The position numbers and the translations under genes were made by a program. Shown piece after piece: positions 6,107 to 11,564 of a stretch of 27,886 bases of DNA. Positions within the stretch are counted from its first letter, which is position 1. Each line of letters starts with the position of its first letter. The DNA is from a virus: IMG/VR virus record IMGVR_UViG_3300046003_006944, positions 1 through 27,886 of that record; one strand, written 5' to 3'. The notes under the pieces were generated by a model. The model searched no databases. It saw nothing but the letters and a program-made list of their open reading frames with translations, and was not told the origin of the DNA.

Positions 6107-6519
6107 CAGTCTTTTAGCCTTTTGTTGCGGTGATAGGCCATGAAAACGGCATAGTCTGGATCACCGGGAGATGGAAGGAAGATTTGCAGCTCTGCTGCAT
6201 GAGTCCGCACGCTTTGGAGGTATTCAGTAAATTCAGCGGTTGTGAGTGCACTTGTGCGCTTTGGGCGATCAATTGCTCTCCCAAAGCATTCAACGCGCTC
6301 AGTCCCAAGGAACTGCATGGAATAGTAGGCGTGCAGCTCCTCGGTGGTGTGGCCAGTTTCGTTTGCGATGCACTGCAGCCACGCCCAATACAGGCTGTTT
6401 TGATTGTTTGAGCGTGGCTTTTTTATAGGACTGGCTTCCAGCAAATAGGGCATTTGCATTGAGCTGAGGATTTCACCCAGCTCTTTAAGTCTCCATTTGC
6501 TATCAATTACCCAACGCAT
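6106..6519 (-). CDS. NinB-like recombination protein
   Basis: This 137-residue protein contains KPRSNNQNSLYWAWLQCIANETGHTTEELHAYYSMQFLG, matching the NinB pattern (R-S-x-x-Q-N-x-x-Y/W followed by helix and YY). NinB of lambda (Orf) binds SSB and single-stranded DNA and helps loading of the annealing protein, which fits with the erf and ssb genes just upstream. ATG 6519-6517 overlaps the Gp157-like stop (TGATG). A GTG one codon earlier is possible. Confidence 0.78.
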   Translation of the reverse strand: MRWVIDSKWRLKELGEILSSMQMPYLLEASPIKKPRSNNQNSLYWAWLQCIANETGHTTEELHAYYSMQFLGTERVECFGRAIDRPKRTSALTTAEFTEYLQSVRTHAAELQIFLPSPGDPDYAVFMAYHRNKRLKD

Positions 6520-7016
6520 CACTTGACCTGAATGTTCATTTTTTCGACAATTTCAGCACCAGGTACTTGAATGCCAAGCTTAATTGCCTTTTTAACGTCT
6601 GTAACCGATACGGATTTGACGGTTTTTATGAACGCTTCAGGTATCAGATCCTCATCAGTTATCTTGCAGGATTCGCTCTTGCGCCACCCGATAGAAATAT
6701 TGGCATCCTGAAACTTCTCGCCGGGCTTCATAGCTGTGCAGAGCGTTGATTTGAGACGCTCAACAGCGCTTTCCATTATGTTGCGTCGCTTTTGGAGCTT
6801 CAATTCCTCATTACGCAGCATTTCAGAAAAGCCATTATAGTTGACGATTTGACGGGCAACCTGAGCAATGAGGTCAACACGCTCAAGCTCGAGTTCATCA
6901 ATTCTATCGGCCAACCACTCAGGGATTTCCCCTTCGTTTTCGGACGCGTGATCTTCTGCTTCTTGTAAAAGATTAAAAAGGTCATCACTTACTGTGTAAA
7001 TGGCAAAGCACTCCAT
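6519..7016 (-). CDS. Siphovirus Gp157-like protein
   Basis: This 165-residue helical protein shows the Gp157 pattern: an N-terminal acidic coiled-coil part, then KLQKRRNIMESAVERLKSTLCTAMKPGEKFQDANISIGWRKSES and a C-terminal IPEAFIKTVKSVSVTDVKKAIKLG...VPGAEIVEKMNIQVK. Members lie in phage recombination operons next to ERF or RecT and SSB. Proposed roles include DNA protection, but the molecular function is not established. AAAGGA lies before the ATG. Confidence 0.88.
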   Translation of the reverse strand: MECFAIYTVSDDLFNLLQEAEDHASENEGEIPEWLADRIDELELERVDLIAQVARQIVNYNGFSEMLRNEELKLQKRRNIMESAVERLKSTLCTAMKPGEKFQDANISIGWRKSESCKITDEDLIPEAFIKTVKSVSVTDVKKAIKLGIQVPGAEIVEKMNIQVK

Positions 7017-7043
7017 GGATATTCCTTTGGCGCTGTTGGTGGT

Positions 7044-7424
7044 TTAGAATGGCAGATCGTCTTCCATTGGCACATCGGTTGGCACATCGGTTGGCACATC
7101 TTCGGCGCTTCTTGGCACAAGTGACCAAAGCGGCTTTGAGATGCTATTGGCAATGACCTTCGTTGTGCGATGCTTTTGCCCGTCCTTTTCATACTCATCA
7201 AGCTGCATCATCCCGGTAATTTCAAGGAAGGCCCCCTTTGTCACCGATCCGCACATTTCGGCAGTCTTCCCGAACGCCACGATATTGACCCATTGCGTCT
7301 TTTTCTTGTCATCCTTTCCACTACTGTCCGCTATTGAAAATGTTGCGATGGCCATCCCGCTTTGAGATGTGCGCAGCTCTGCATCCTTGCCGACTCTTCC
7401 CGATAATCTGATTGTGTTGCTCAT
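7044..7424 (-). CDS. ssb: Single-stranded DNA-binding protein
   Basis: This 126-residue SSB has one OB fold (about 1-105: NTIRLSGRVGKDAELR, GMAIATFSIADS, TQWVNIVAFGKTAEMCGSVTKGAFLEITGMMQ, KHRTTKVIANSI). A short linker follows with a threefold DVPT repeat, then the acidic tip MEDDLPF that binds partner proteins. It coats single-stranded DNA during phage replication and Erf-mediated annealing. The start overlaps the erf stop (ATGA). It is shorter than host SSBs, as usual in phages. Confidence 0.97.
   Translation of the reverse strand: MSNTIRLSGRVGKDAELRTSQSGMAIATFSIADSSGKDDKKKTQWVNIVAFGKTAEMCGSVTKGAFLEITGMMQLDEYEKDGQKHRTTKVIANSISKPLWSLVPRSAEDVPTDVPTDVPMEDDLPF
7067..7100. repeat. 12-bp direct repeats in the SSB linker
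   Basis: TTGGCACATCGG occurs twice and a third copy is partial (TTGGCACATC). It encodes the DVPT repeats between OB fold and acidic tip. The unit is a multiple of three, so copy changes would only lengthen or shorten the flexible linker. Confidence 0.85.
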
Positions 7425-8059
7425 GATACCGCGATCCCCTTCTCTTTGAGTGATTTGATAATGTTTTGGTATTGCTTTTCGTTCAGATCTTCAAACGTGG
7501 TAACCTTGTAGTGTTCGATGACCTTTTCCTTCCAATCCTCTGGCAATCCACCAACGGTTATTGCCGTATCGACTACAGTGTTGAGGTCGGTGGCGCTGAT
7601 AAGGTCAATTTTCTCAAGCGGGTCATCCTTTGGTCTTGTGTGGCGCACTGGTGCTGCTGGTGGCGTGTTGTGCGCAGCAGCGCTTCCGTCATCGTCCTCT
7701 TGAGCAATTCCCGCCATAGCGGCCAAGGAATATCTACGCAGGTATGTTGTTGCTGCACCGATTCCCTGAGCATCTGTTTTTGAAGGAACACACGAAGCAA
7801 TTGAGGTTATATAACCACCCTGAATGTGCGTGAATACTGTGGTCACATTTACCATCGCTCCATCAAACCCGGTTGATTGAATTATCCCGACACCCTTAAG
7901 GTTAAAAACCAGACGAACAGTATTGATTACCTCGGCAAGATCAGCGTATTTGCTTTTGAAATGAGGGTTGGTAGAGCTTTTTGCAGCGTTCTCAACCTCC
8001 TGCTGGGCTTTTGAGATTGCCACAAACAATTCAGGCGTTGCTTTTGACATGTCCAACAT
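7421..8059 (-). CDS. erf: ERF-family single-strand annealing protein
   Basis: This 212-residue protein contains the ERF core at about 8-130: LFVAISKAQQEVENAAKSS, NPHFKSKYADLAEVINTVR, GVGIIQSTGFDGAMVNVTTVFTHIQGGYI, and GIGAATTYLRRYSLAAMAGIAQEDDDG. ERF (P22 Erf) anneals complementary strands and supports phage recombination and circularisation. The C-terminal part (about 155-212) is a separate small domain. ATG 8059-8057 is preferred because GGAGGAAT precedes it and it shares bases with the upstream peptide stop (TAATG). Confidence 0.95.
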   Translation of the reverse strand: MLDMSKATPELFVAISKAQQEVENAAKSSTNPHFKSKYADLAEVINTVRLVFNLKGVGIIQSTGFDGAMVNVTTVFTHIQGGYITSIASCVPSKTDAQGIGAATTYLRRYSLAAMAGIAQEDDDGSAAAHNTPPAAPVRHTRPKDDPLEKIDLISATDLNTVVDTAITVGGLPEDWKEKVIEHYKVTTFEDLNEKQYQNIIKSLKEKGIAVS

Positions 8060-8160
8060 TAATTCCTCCACATATTTTGAAGTGTGTTAAGCGATGCACA
8101 GGCAACCACCACGATTGCCATGAGCAGAATGATTTCAGTTAAAAGACAATCTCTTCGCAC
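8059..8160 (-). CDS. 33-residue membrane peptide in the recombination operon
   Basis: A GTG at 8160-8158, seven bases after AAGG, opens a frame ending TAA 8061-8059, exactly overlapping the erf start (TAATG). The product has a basic start, one hydrophobic helix (IILLMAIVVVACASLNTL) and ends QNMWRN. It fills the only gap between the 8139 gene and erf. The function is unknown. The coupling arrangement makes a real gene likely, but the ORF is short. Confidence 0.5.
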   Translation of the reverse strand: MRRDCLLTEIILLMAIVVVACASLNTLQNMWRN

Positions 8161-8447
8161 TCAACCGCCTTTTCGAAAAGGGTGAAAATTTTAACACCAT
8201 CAAAGACCACTGAAAGTTCGTTGTACTCATCCGGGCGTGCCTCGATAGTTGGGCAATCATCAGCAAAAAGAGCTTTGAATACATCTGCATTCATTTGCAC
8301 TTCTGCACCATCAAAGCGGTTAACGCTTGCTGATAGCACGCCGCCAAAACCTTTGCCGCCATCAATCTGGTTAATCTCGTCCTGAATTTTTCTAAGCAAG
8401 ATGCAAACATTCATAACCGACACATTAAGATTTGATAGTGTTTTCAA
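8139..8447 (-). CDS. Small protein of unknown function
   Basis: With a TTG start at 8447-8445 (AGGAG six to seven bases before, codons TTG AAA ACA) the product has 102 residues. The part from MNVCILLRKIQDEINQIDGG onward looks like a compact alpha/beta fold (FGGVLSASVNRFDGAEVQMNADVFKALFADD, YNELSVVFDGVKIFTLFEK). Starting at ATG 8414 would leave no ribosome-binding site. It sits early in the leftward operon ahead of erf. No family is recognised. Confidence 0.6.
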   Translation of the reverse strand: MKTLSNLNVSVMNVCILLRKIQDEINQIDGGKGFGGVLSASVNRFDGAEVQMNADVFKALFADDCPTIEARPDEYNELSVVFDGVKIFTLFEKAVECEEIVF

Positions 8448-8646
8448 TTTTCGACTCCTCCCAAAAAGATTTGTATTCGCTTTCCATTTTCTTTTGCGCA
8501 TGCTCATCATCTTCTAAAAGAGCGCAAAGCCATTCCTTAACAATCGGGCGGGCTGAGTTAATTTCAAAGTGACTCCCACACGGGGAAAACTCAACCTCGA
8601 AATCAACCGCGCAACCATTGACGATGCCATGAATCACTGTTTTCAA
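8425..8646 (-). CDS. Small acidic protein of unknown function
   Basis: A TTG at 8646-8644, six bases after GGAG and again followed by AAA ACA, gives 73 residues beginning KTVIHGIVNGCAVDFEVEFSPCGSHFEINSARPIVKEW and ending in a charged helix. The TTG AAA ACA start is shared with the next gene downstream. The C-terminus overlaps that gene by 23 bases. The function is unknown; early-operon position only. Confidence 0.6.
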   Translation of the reverse strand: MKTVIHGIVNGCAVDFEVEFSPCGSHFEINSARPIVKEWLCALLEDDEHAQKKMESEYKSFWEESKIENTIKS

Positions 8647-8660
8647 AGACAACTCCAATC

Positions 8661-8701
8661 GTAAAATATTGCTGCCTGAGCGTAGTATTTTACTATTTTA
8701 C
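8661..8701. repeat. GTAAAATA / TATTTTAC repeats
   Basis: GTAAAATA at 8661-8668 is the inverted complement of TATTTTAC at 8686-8693, which is repeated directly at 8694-8701. The cluster spans the junction between two early genes. It could be a weak hairpin or a binding site; no known function. Confidence 0.45.
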
Positions 8702-8929
8702 CAGCTTAAGAGAGCTGCGCACTTTCACCATTGCATCTGCCGTAGCCAACTCGCTCAGGCACTTTTTACAGTGAAACGACAGTGCTGTTGAGCCGCTGGG
8801 CAGGTTGTACCAAAACCCGACAACATCACTGCTGAGGTGCTGTAGCCCATCCTCAAACGTCTTGCCAGATAATGGAGAAACGGCAACTTGGTGCCTCTCC
8901 TGAGCCTTTTTCACGAGTCTTGAGATCAC
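8693..8929 (-). CDS. Small protein with C-x2-C motif, unknown function
   Basis: Seventy-eight residues from a GTG start that overlaps the previous stop (GTGA). The middle contains GFWYNLPSGSTALSFHCKKCLSELA, where His53, Cys54 and Cys57 suggest metal binding, and the ends are basic. It is the second gene of the leftward operon. Not recognised. Confidence 0.6.
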   Translation of the reverse strand: MISRLVKKAQERHQVAVSPLSGKTFEDGLQHLSSDVVGFWYNLPSGSTALSFHCKKCLSELATADAMVKVRSSLKLVK

Positions 8930-9102
8930 TTTTTGACCTTTTTGCCCTTTCCAAACTTTTCAGCCTCGATCAATTCAAGCCCACGCAGGTAAATGTCGCG
9001 GTGCTTTTCACCAACATCATGGTAGCGCTGACGAACATCGCTCCCAAAGGTGATCATGACCGGGAATACTCCTGATACTTTTTCCTCTGTCTGAACTGCC
9101 AT
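8926..9102 (-). CDS. First gene of the leftward early operon, 58-residue basic-tailed protein
   Basis: It starts MAVQTEEKVSGVFPVMITFG at ATG 9102-9100, six bases after AAGGAG, and ends in a lysine-rich tail KFGKGKKVKK. It is the first reading frame behind the main leftward promoter. First genes in early operons are often antitermination or host-takeover factors, but there is no motif here to show that. Longer upstream starts would cross the promoter and are rejected. Confidence 0.7.
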   Translation of the reverse strand: MAVQTEEKVSGVFPVMITFGSDVRQRYHDVGEKHRDIYLRGLELIEAEKFGKGKKVKK

Positions 9103-9154
9103 GGTACTCTCCTTGCGGGGTAGTGTTGTATATTGTCTCAACTGCTTACTAACT

Positions 9155-9183
9155 AATATAGCAATTTTAGCAGCAATTAGCAA
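9155..9183 (-). promoter_or_regulatory. Main leftward early promoter
   Basis: On the minus strand TTGCTA (9183-9178), 17 bases, TATATT (9160-9155) give a good sigma70-type promoter. The predicted transcript starts about 45 bases before the AAGGAG of the first gene. The block 9141-9183 recurs at 3936-3978. Confidence 0.7.
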
Positions 9184-9197
9184 TAGGAAAAAGCAAT
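9160..9197. promoter_or_regulatory. AGCAAT operator-like array in the divergent control region
   Basis: AGCAAT occurs four times in the same direction (9160, 9172, 9179, 9192). The copies overlap the -35 of the leftward promoter and the candidate rightward promoter at 9177-9204. Copies one and three, and two and four, are 19-20 bp apart, about two helical turns. The likely ligand is the HTH regulator encoded at 9231. Confidence 0.5.
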
Positions 9198-9204
9198 TTA
9201 TAGT
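9177..9204 (+). promoter_or_regulatory. Candidate rightward promoter of the HTH regulator
   Basis: TTAGCA (9177-9182), 16 bases, TATAGT (9199-9204) lie about 27 bp before the TTG start of the regulator. The -35 overlaps the AGCAAT array, so the regulator could control itself and the leftward promoter together. Confidence 0.45.
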
Positions 9205-9230
9205 ATTTTTATTGAAAGGAGGGGTAAAAT

Positions 9231-9683
9231 TTGAACCGATACCGTGAATTGCGCATAAAAATGGGCAAAACACAAGGTGAAATGGCCGATTTGGTTGGTG
9301 TCGGGCAGAGAAGTTGGTGCGGGTATGAGCAGGGAACGAGCGAACCACGCCCGGCGGTTATGCAAAAAATAGCAAAAATGGAAGAAGAGAATGGCATAAT
9401 CGCAAAAAGTGAAGATGCAGCGACCCATCCCGACATCCCACAATCAGAGGAAGCAAAGGAGTATTACTATAGATTAAAAGAGGCGCGGCTTGTCCGGCGT
9501 GAGTTTATGGAGCATATAGAAGAAACGCTGCGGCGTGTGGACACGACATTGCGAGGTTTGGAGGTCGGCCCGCTAAAACAACCAGGGCTTTTGGATCGTC
9601 TGAAAGACGAGAACACGGTGGGACGGGAACAGCAGAAAGGAGCGCACAGCACAAGAAGGGTACGCCCCCACGAGGCCCTTTAG
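9231..9683 (+). CDS. XRE-type HTH regulator, probable phage repressor
   Basis: The protein has 150 residues from a TTG start behind AAAGGAGG. Residues 2-50 form an XRE helix-turn-helix (RELRIKMGKTQGEMADLVGVGQRSWCGYEQGTSEPRPAVMQKIAKM). The rest is charged and helical (about 80-115, EEAKEYYYRLKEARLVRREFMEHIEETLRRVDTTLRGL), probably a dimerisation coiled coil. There is no LexA/CI-type protease domain, so induction would not follow the usual RecA-dependent self-cleavage. Its position, divergent from the early operon and next to an operator array, is that of a lysogeny repressor. The TTG start would keep expression low. Confidence 0.75.
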   Translation: MNRYRELRIKMGKTQGEMADLVGVGQRSWCGYEQGTSEPRPAVMQKIAKMEEENGIIAKSEDAATHPDIPQSEEAKEYYYRLKEARLVRREFMEHIEETLRRVDTTLRGLEVGPLKQPGLLDRLKDENTVGREQQKGAHSTRRVRPHEAL

Positions 9684-9699
9684 ACTGCTGGATATTTCT

Positions 9700-10023
9700 A
9701 TGACAACCATGAGCATACAGCACGCAGCGTATTGGATGGGAATTATTGCCGGAGGCATAATTATTGTGCCAATCAGCGCCTTTGTGCTGTATGGCTTGAT
9801 ATTTGCATTAAGGCGTTGGTGGTTTTTTGCGCTGCCAGCGCCGATTATTGCTTGCGCCGATTATTACTTTGGGACATTCCCAAGCGTGAGCTTTGGCGGG
9901 TATGTGGCGGTGCTCCTGTTGTGGTTTGCCATCATATTACTTGCTTCAATTGTGATTGCGGGAATACAACGGACTGTGAGGATGCGCAATGTCAAAGGCG
10001 ACGGCCGGGAAGCGGCAGATTGA
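9700..10023 (+). CDS. Multi-pass small membrane protein
   Basis: One hundred and seven residues with about three hydrophobic helices (near 12-34, 40-60 and 68-91) and a basic tail TVRMRNVKGDGR. It directly follows the repressor gene and overlaps the next HTH gene by 35 bases. The size and number of helices would suit a holin, but the location beside the repressor is more typical of a superinfection or lysogenic-conversion protein. Neither is proven. Confidence 0.55.
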   Translation: MTTMSIQHAAYWMGIIAGGIIIVPISAFVLYGLIFALRRWWFFALPAPIIACADYYFGTFPSVSFGGYVAVLLLWFAIILLASIVIAGIQRTVRMRNVKGDGREAAD

Positions 10024-10300
10024 GGACTACGCAAGGCAATTCCCCTCAAAGATGGAGGCGGCCCGGCGCTCTGCCGGCTTCACGCAGCGGGATGTGTGTG
10101 CCCATCTTGGCATTGGATTAAAGACCTATACCAATTGGGCGGGCGGTGCGACAATACCGGACATATCCCAAGCATTTGCAATGTCGCGGCTATTCGGGGT
10201 AGGAATGGAGTATTGGGATACTGAAAAGCGTGGTATTGAGCCACGGGGGATAGTTGCCAGCATGCAACGCGATTTGGATCGGATAAAGCGCATTCTATGA
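9989..10300 (+). CDS. Second XRE-type HTH protein
   Basis: One hundred and three residues. Positions about 20-72 are a helix-turn-helix domain: SKMEAARRSAGFTQRDVCAHLGIGLKTYTNWAGGATIPDISQAFAMSRLFGV. A short C-terminal helix (GIVASMQRDLDRIKRIL) may mediate dimerisation. GAGG precedes the ATG. With the regulator at 9231 it could form a two-component lysis-lysogeny switch of the CI/Cro kind. It lies just upstream of the GCGTAA palindrome at 10319 and may bind it. Confidence 0.75.
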   Translation: MSKATAGKRQIEDYARQFPSKMEAARRSAGFTQRDVCAHLGIGLKTYTNWAGGATIPDISQAFAMSRLFGVGMEYWDTEKRGIEPRGIVASMQRDLDRIKRIL

Positions 10301-10318
10301 GCGCTTTTTGCATGAAAA

Positions 10319-10356
10319 GCGTAATTATTTACGCATTGAGCGCAATATATTATTAT
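10319..10356 (+). promoter_or_regulatory. Rightward promoter with GCGTAA palindrome
   Basis: GCGTAATTATTTACGC (10319-10334) is a perfect 6-4-6 palindrome. It overlaps TTTACG (10328-10333), which with 17 bases and TATTAT (10351-10356) forms a candidate promoter. A second short palindrome, ATTG-AGCG-CAAT, lies in the spacer. A related half-site recurs at the promoter near 11222. Confidence 0.55.
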
Positions 10357-10401
10357 ATTCATAGGCGTGTTCATGGTGCCATTATAACTAAGGGGGGGGG
10401 C

Positions 10402-10626
10402 GTGTTTGTAACCGACAAGCAGCGGATAACAGACTGGTGTGGGCAGGAAGATGTTGATTGGATGCATGAGGAAAAGAAGCGCCTTGCAAAGCTGGGGAAG
10501 AAATCCGAGATTCGTGAGGAGATGCGCAAGGAGCATGGCAGGGACAAATTGATGTTTGCCCTCATTTATTCCACCGGGCATTATCAGTGCAATGGTGTTG
10601 GCGTGATGGAGTGGAGGAACCTCTGA
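10402..10626 (+). CDS. Small charged protein of unknown function
   Basis: A GTG at 10402 behind nine consecutive G bases gives 74 residues starting with FVTDKQRITDWCGQEDVDWMHEEKKRLAKLGKKSEIREEMRKEHG. An earlier in-frame ATG at 10297 would make a protein that runs through the predicted promoter, so I prefer the later start. The sequence is helical and strongly charged. No family is recognised. Confidence 0.5.
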   Translation: MFVTDKQRITDWCGQEDVDWMHEEKKRLAKLGKKSEIREEMRKEHGRDKLMFALIYSTGHYQCNGVGVMEWRNL

Positions 10627-10859
10627 TGTATGCGCTACCATTCCAGCCAACCGAGCGGGTGCGGTTTATTGATGGCAATGTGAGCGGCGTGGTCGATAGC
10701 GTAATACTGTTCCCAGGCGGCTATTGTGAGTACAATGTTTCATATTGGAAAGATGGGGAGCGGTGCACCCTGACGTGTAATGAGCATGAGTTGTGCTCCG
10801 AAGATGGAGCAATGGAGCGTAGTGTGGTGGTCAAAAAGCCAAGGAAAAAGCAGTCATGA
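10626..10859 (+). CDS. Small beta-barrel-like protein, unknown
   Basis: Seventy-seven residues from MYALPFQPTERV; ATG 10626 lies eight bases after GGAGG and shares bases with the previous stop (TGATG). The pattern RVRFIDGNVSGVVDSVILFPGGYCEYNVSYWKDGERCTLTCNEHELCSED looks like a small SH3/KOW-type barrel, with a basic tail VVVKKPRKKQS. It could be nucleic-acid binding. This is inference from the pattern only. Confidence 0.6.
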   Translation: MYALPFQPTERVRFIDGNVSGVVDSVILFPGGYCEYNVSYWKDGERCTLTCNEHELCSEDGAMERSVVVKKPRKKQS

Positions 10860-11221
10860 TGATAATCTACATAGCCAGCCCCTACACTATGGGTGATGTT
10901 GGTCAAAATGTTAGAGTGCAGATAGAAGCGGCTCACCAGATCATGGACGCGGGCCACTGCCCAATTGCGCCACTGCTCAACCATTACCTGCACATCCACC
11001 GCCCACGGCAGTATGAAGAATGGTTGCGCATGGATTTGAAGCTGTTGAGCAAGGCTGATGTGCTGGTGCGCCTCCATGGGTTGTCGATAGGGGCAGATAA
11101 AGAGGTGGGGTATGCCACATCTGTTGGCATTCCAGTGTTCCACACAATAGAGGATGCAATTGAATACTGTGATGCTACCGAGCTTTGCAATCAGCTTGGC
11201 ATTGATAAACCTATGGTATGA
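10856..11221 (+). CDS. Nucleoside 2-deoxyribosyltransferase-like (DUF4406-type) protein
   Basis: One hundred and twenty-one residues with the family layout: IIYIASPYTMGDVGQN (phosphate-loop-like), AAHQIMDAGHCPIAPLLNHYL, LLSKADVLVRL, then GADKEVGYATSVGIPVF with the probable catalytic Glu83. Relatives cleave or transfer the N-glycosidic bond of deoxynucleosides or nucleotides. In a phage this may adjust nucleotide pools or base modification, or act on nucleotide-derived defence signals. Substrate cannot be told from sequence. It overlaps the upstream stop (ATGA). Confidence 0.75.
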   Translation: MMIIYIASPYTMGDVGQNVRVQIEAAHQIMDAGHCPIAPLLNHYLHIHRPRQYEEWLRMDLKLLSKADVLVRLHGLSIGADKEVGYATSVGIPVFHTIEDAIEYCDATELCNQLGIDKPMV

Positions 11222-11263
11222 GTGCGTAAACAATTGCGCACGATGCGTAATTTTTCGTATTAT
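11222..11263 (+). promoter_or_regulatory. Promoter and palindromic operator before the terminase genes
   Basis: GTGCGTAAACAATTGCGCAC (11222-11241) is an interrupted palindrome overlapping TTGCGC (11234-11239), which with 18 bases and TATTAT (11258-11263) gives a possible promoter for the packaging and head genes. TGCGTAA also recurs at 11244-11250. The half-site matches the palindrome at 10319. Confidence 0.5.
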
Positions 11264-11281
11264 ACTTGGAGGTGTTTCTAA

Positions 11282-11323
11282 ATGCGGGGTTGGGGGAATT
11301 ATGCCAGCAGGGTTTCTGAGTGA
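11282..11323 (+). CDS. Possible 13-codon leader peptide overlapping terS start
   Basis: ATG 11282, nine bases after GGAGG, opens a frame for MRGWGNYASRVSE and stops at 11323, beyond the terS start at 11301. The strong site belongs to this frame while terS has only GGGGG before its ATG, so translation of the leader may feed terS. If transcription starts after 11272 the GGAGG is not in the message. Tentative. Confidence 0.3.
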   Translation: MRGWGNYASRVSE

Positions 11324-11564
11324 GCCGACAGCGAGACAGCTTGAGGCCACACTTGCACATCATTGGGATAGGGGTGACGTTGAAGCCTCCAAGGATGTCC
11401 TGCGCTACATGAGAGACCGCAGCATCTACGACAATATCCGACTCAAGGCAGCGCTCACGATTTTAGAGCAGTACGCAAAGCAGGTTGAGGAAGCTCCGAT
11501 TGATAGCGGTCCGACAGAGATACAGGTAACAGATTTCAGGGCAAAGCCAAAGGATGAAGCTTGA
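11301..11564 (+). CDS. terS: Small terminase subunit (probable)
   Basis: Eighty-seven residues from MPAGFLSEPTARQLEATLAHHWDRGDVEASKDVLRYMRDRS. A helical body (DNIRLKAALTILEQYAKQVEE) follows and the tail TEIQVTDFRAKP resembles the C-terminal TerL-binding strand of small terminases. It overlaps terL by 11 bases. It is shorter than most TerS proteins and has no obvious DNA-binding helix-turn-helix, so the call rests mainly on position. Earlier in-frame starts would lie in the promoter. Confidence 0.65.
   Translation: MPAGFLSEPTARQLEATLAHHWDRGDVEASKDVLRYMRDRSIYDNIRLKAALTILEQYAKQVEEAPIDSGPTEIQVTDFRAKPKDEA

Noticed and set aside
8139-8510. Longer upstream start for the 8139 gene
   Set aside because: The extra N-terminus is a shadow of the neighbouring gene in another frame and has no ribosome-binding site; TTG 8447 has AGGAG.
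9198-9443. Minus-strand hydrophobic frame over the repressor start
   Set aside because: It lies on the opposite strand of the XRE domain and would extend through the promoter; it has no ribosome-binding site.
9231-9683. Reading the HTH regulator as a LexA/CI-type self-cleaving repressor
   Set aside because: The C-terminal part is charged helix with no Ser/Lys protease motifs and is too short for the domain.
9700-10023. Definite holin call for the multi-pass membrane protein
   Set aside because: No endolysin or spanin gene is adjacent, and the location beside the repressor does not favour lysis; only a membrane protein can be supported.
10721-11350. Minus-strand frame of 209 codons across the deoxyribosyltransferase-like gene
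   Set aside because: It runs against two well-supported plus-strand genes and a promoter, with no start signal of its own.
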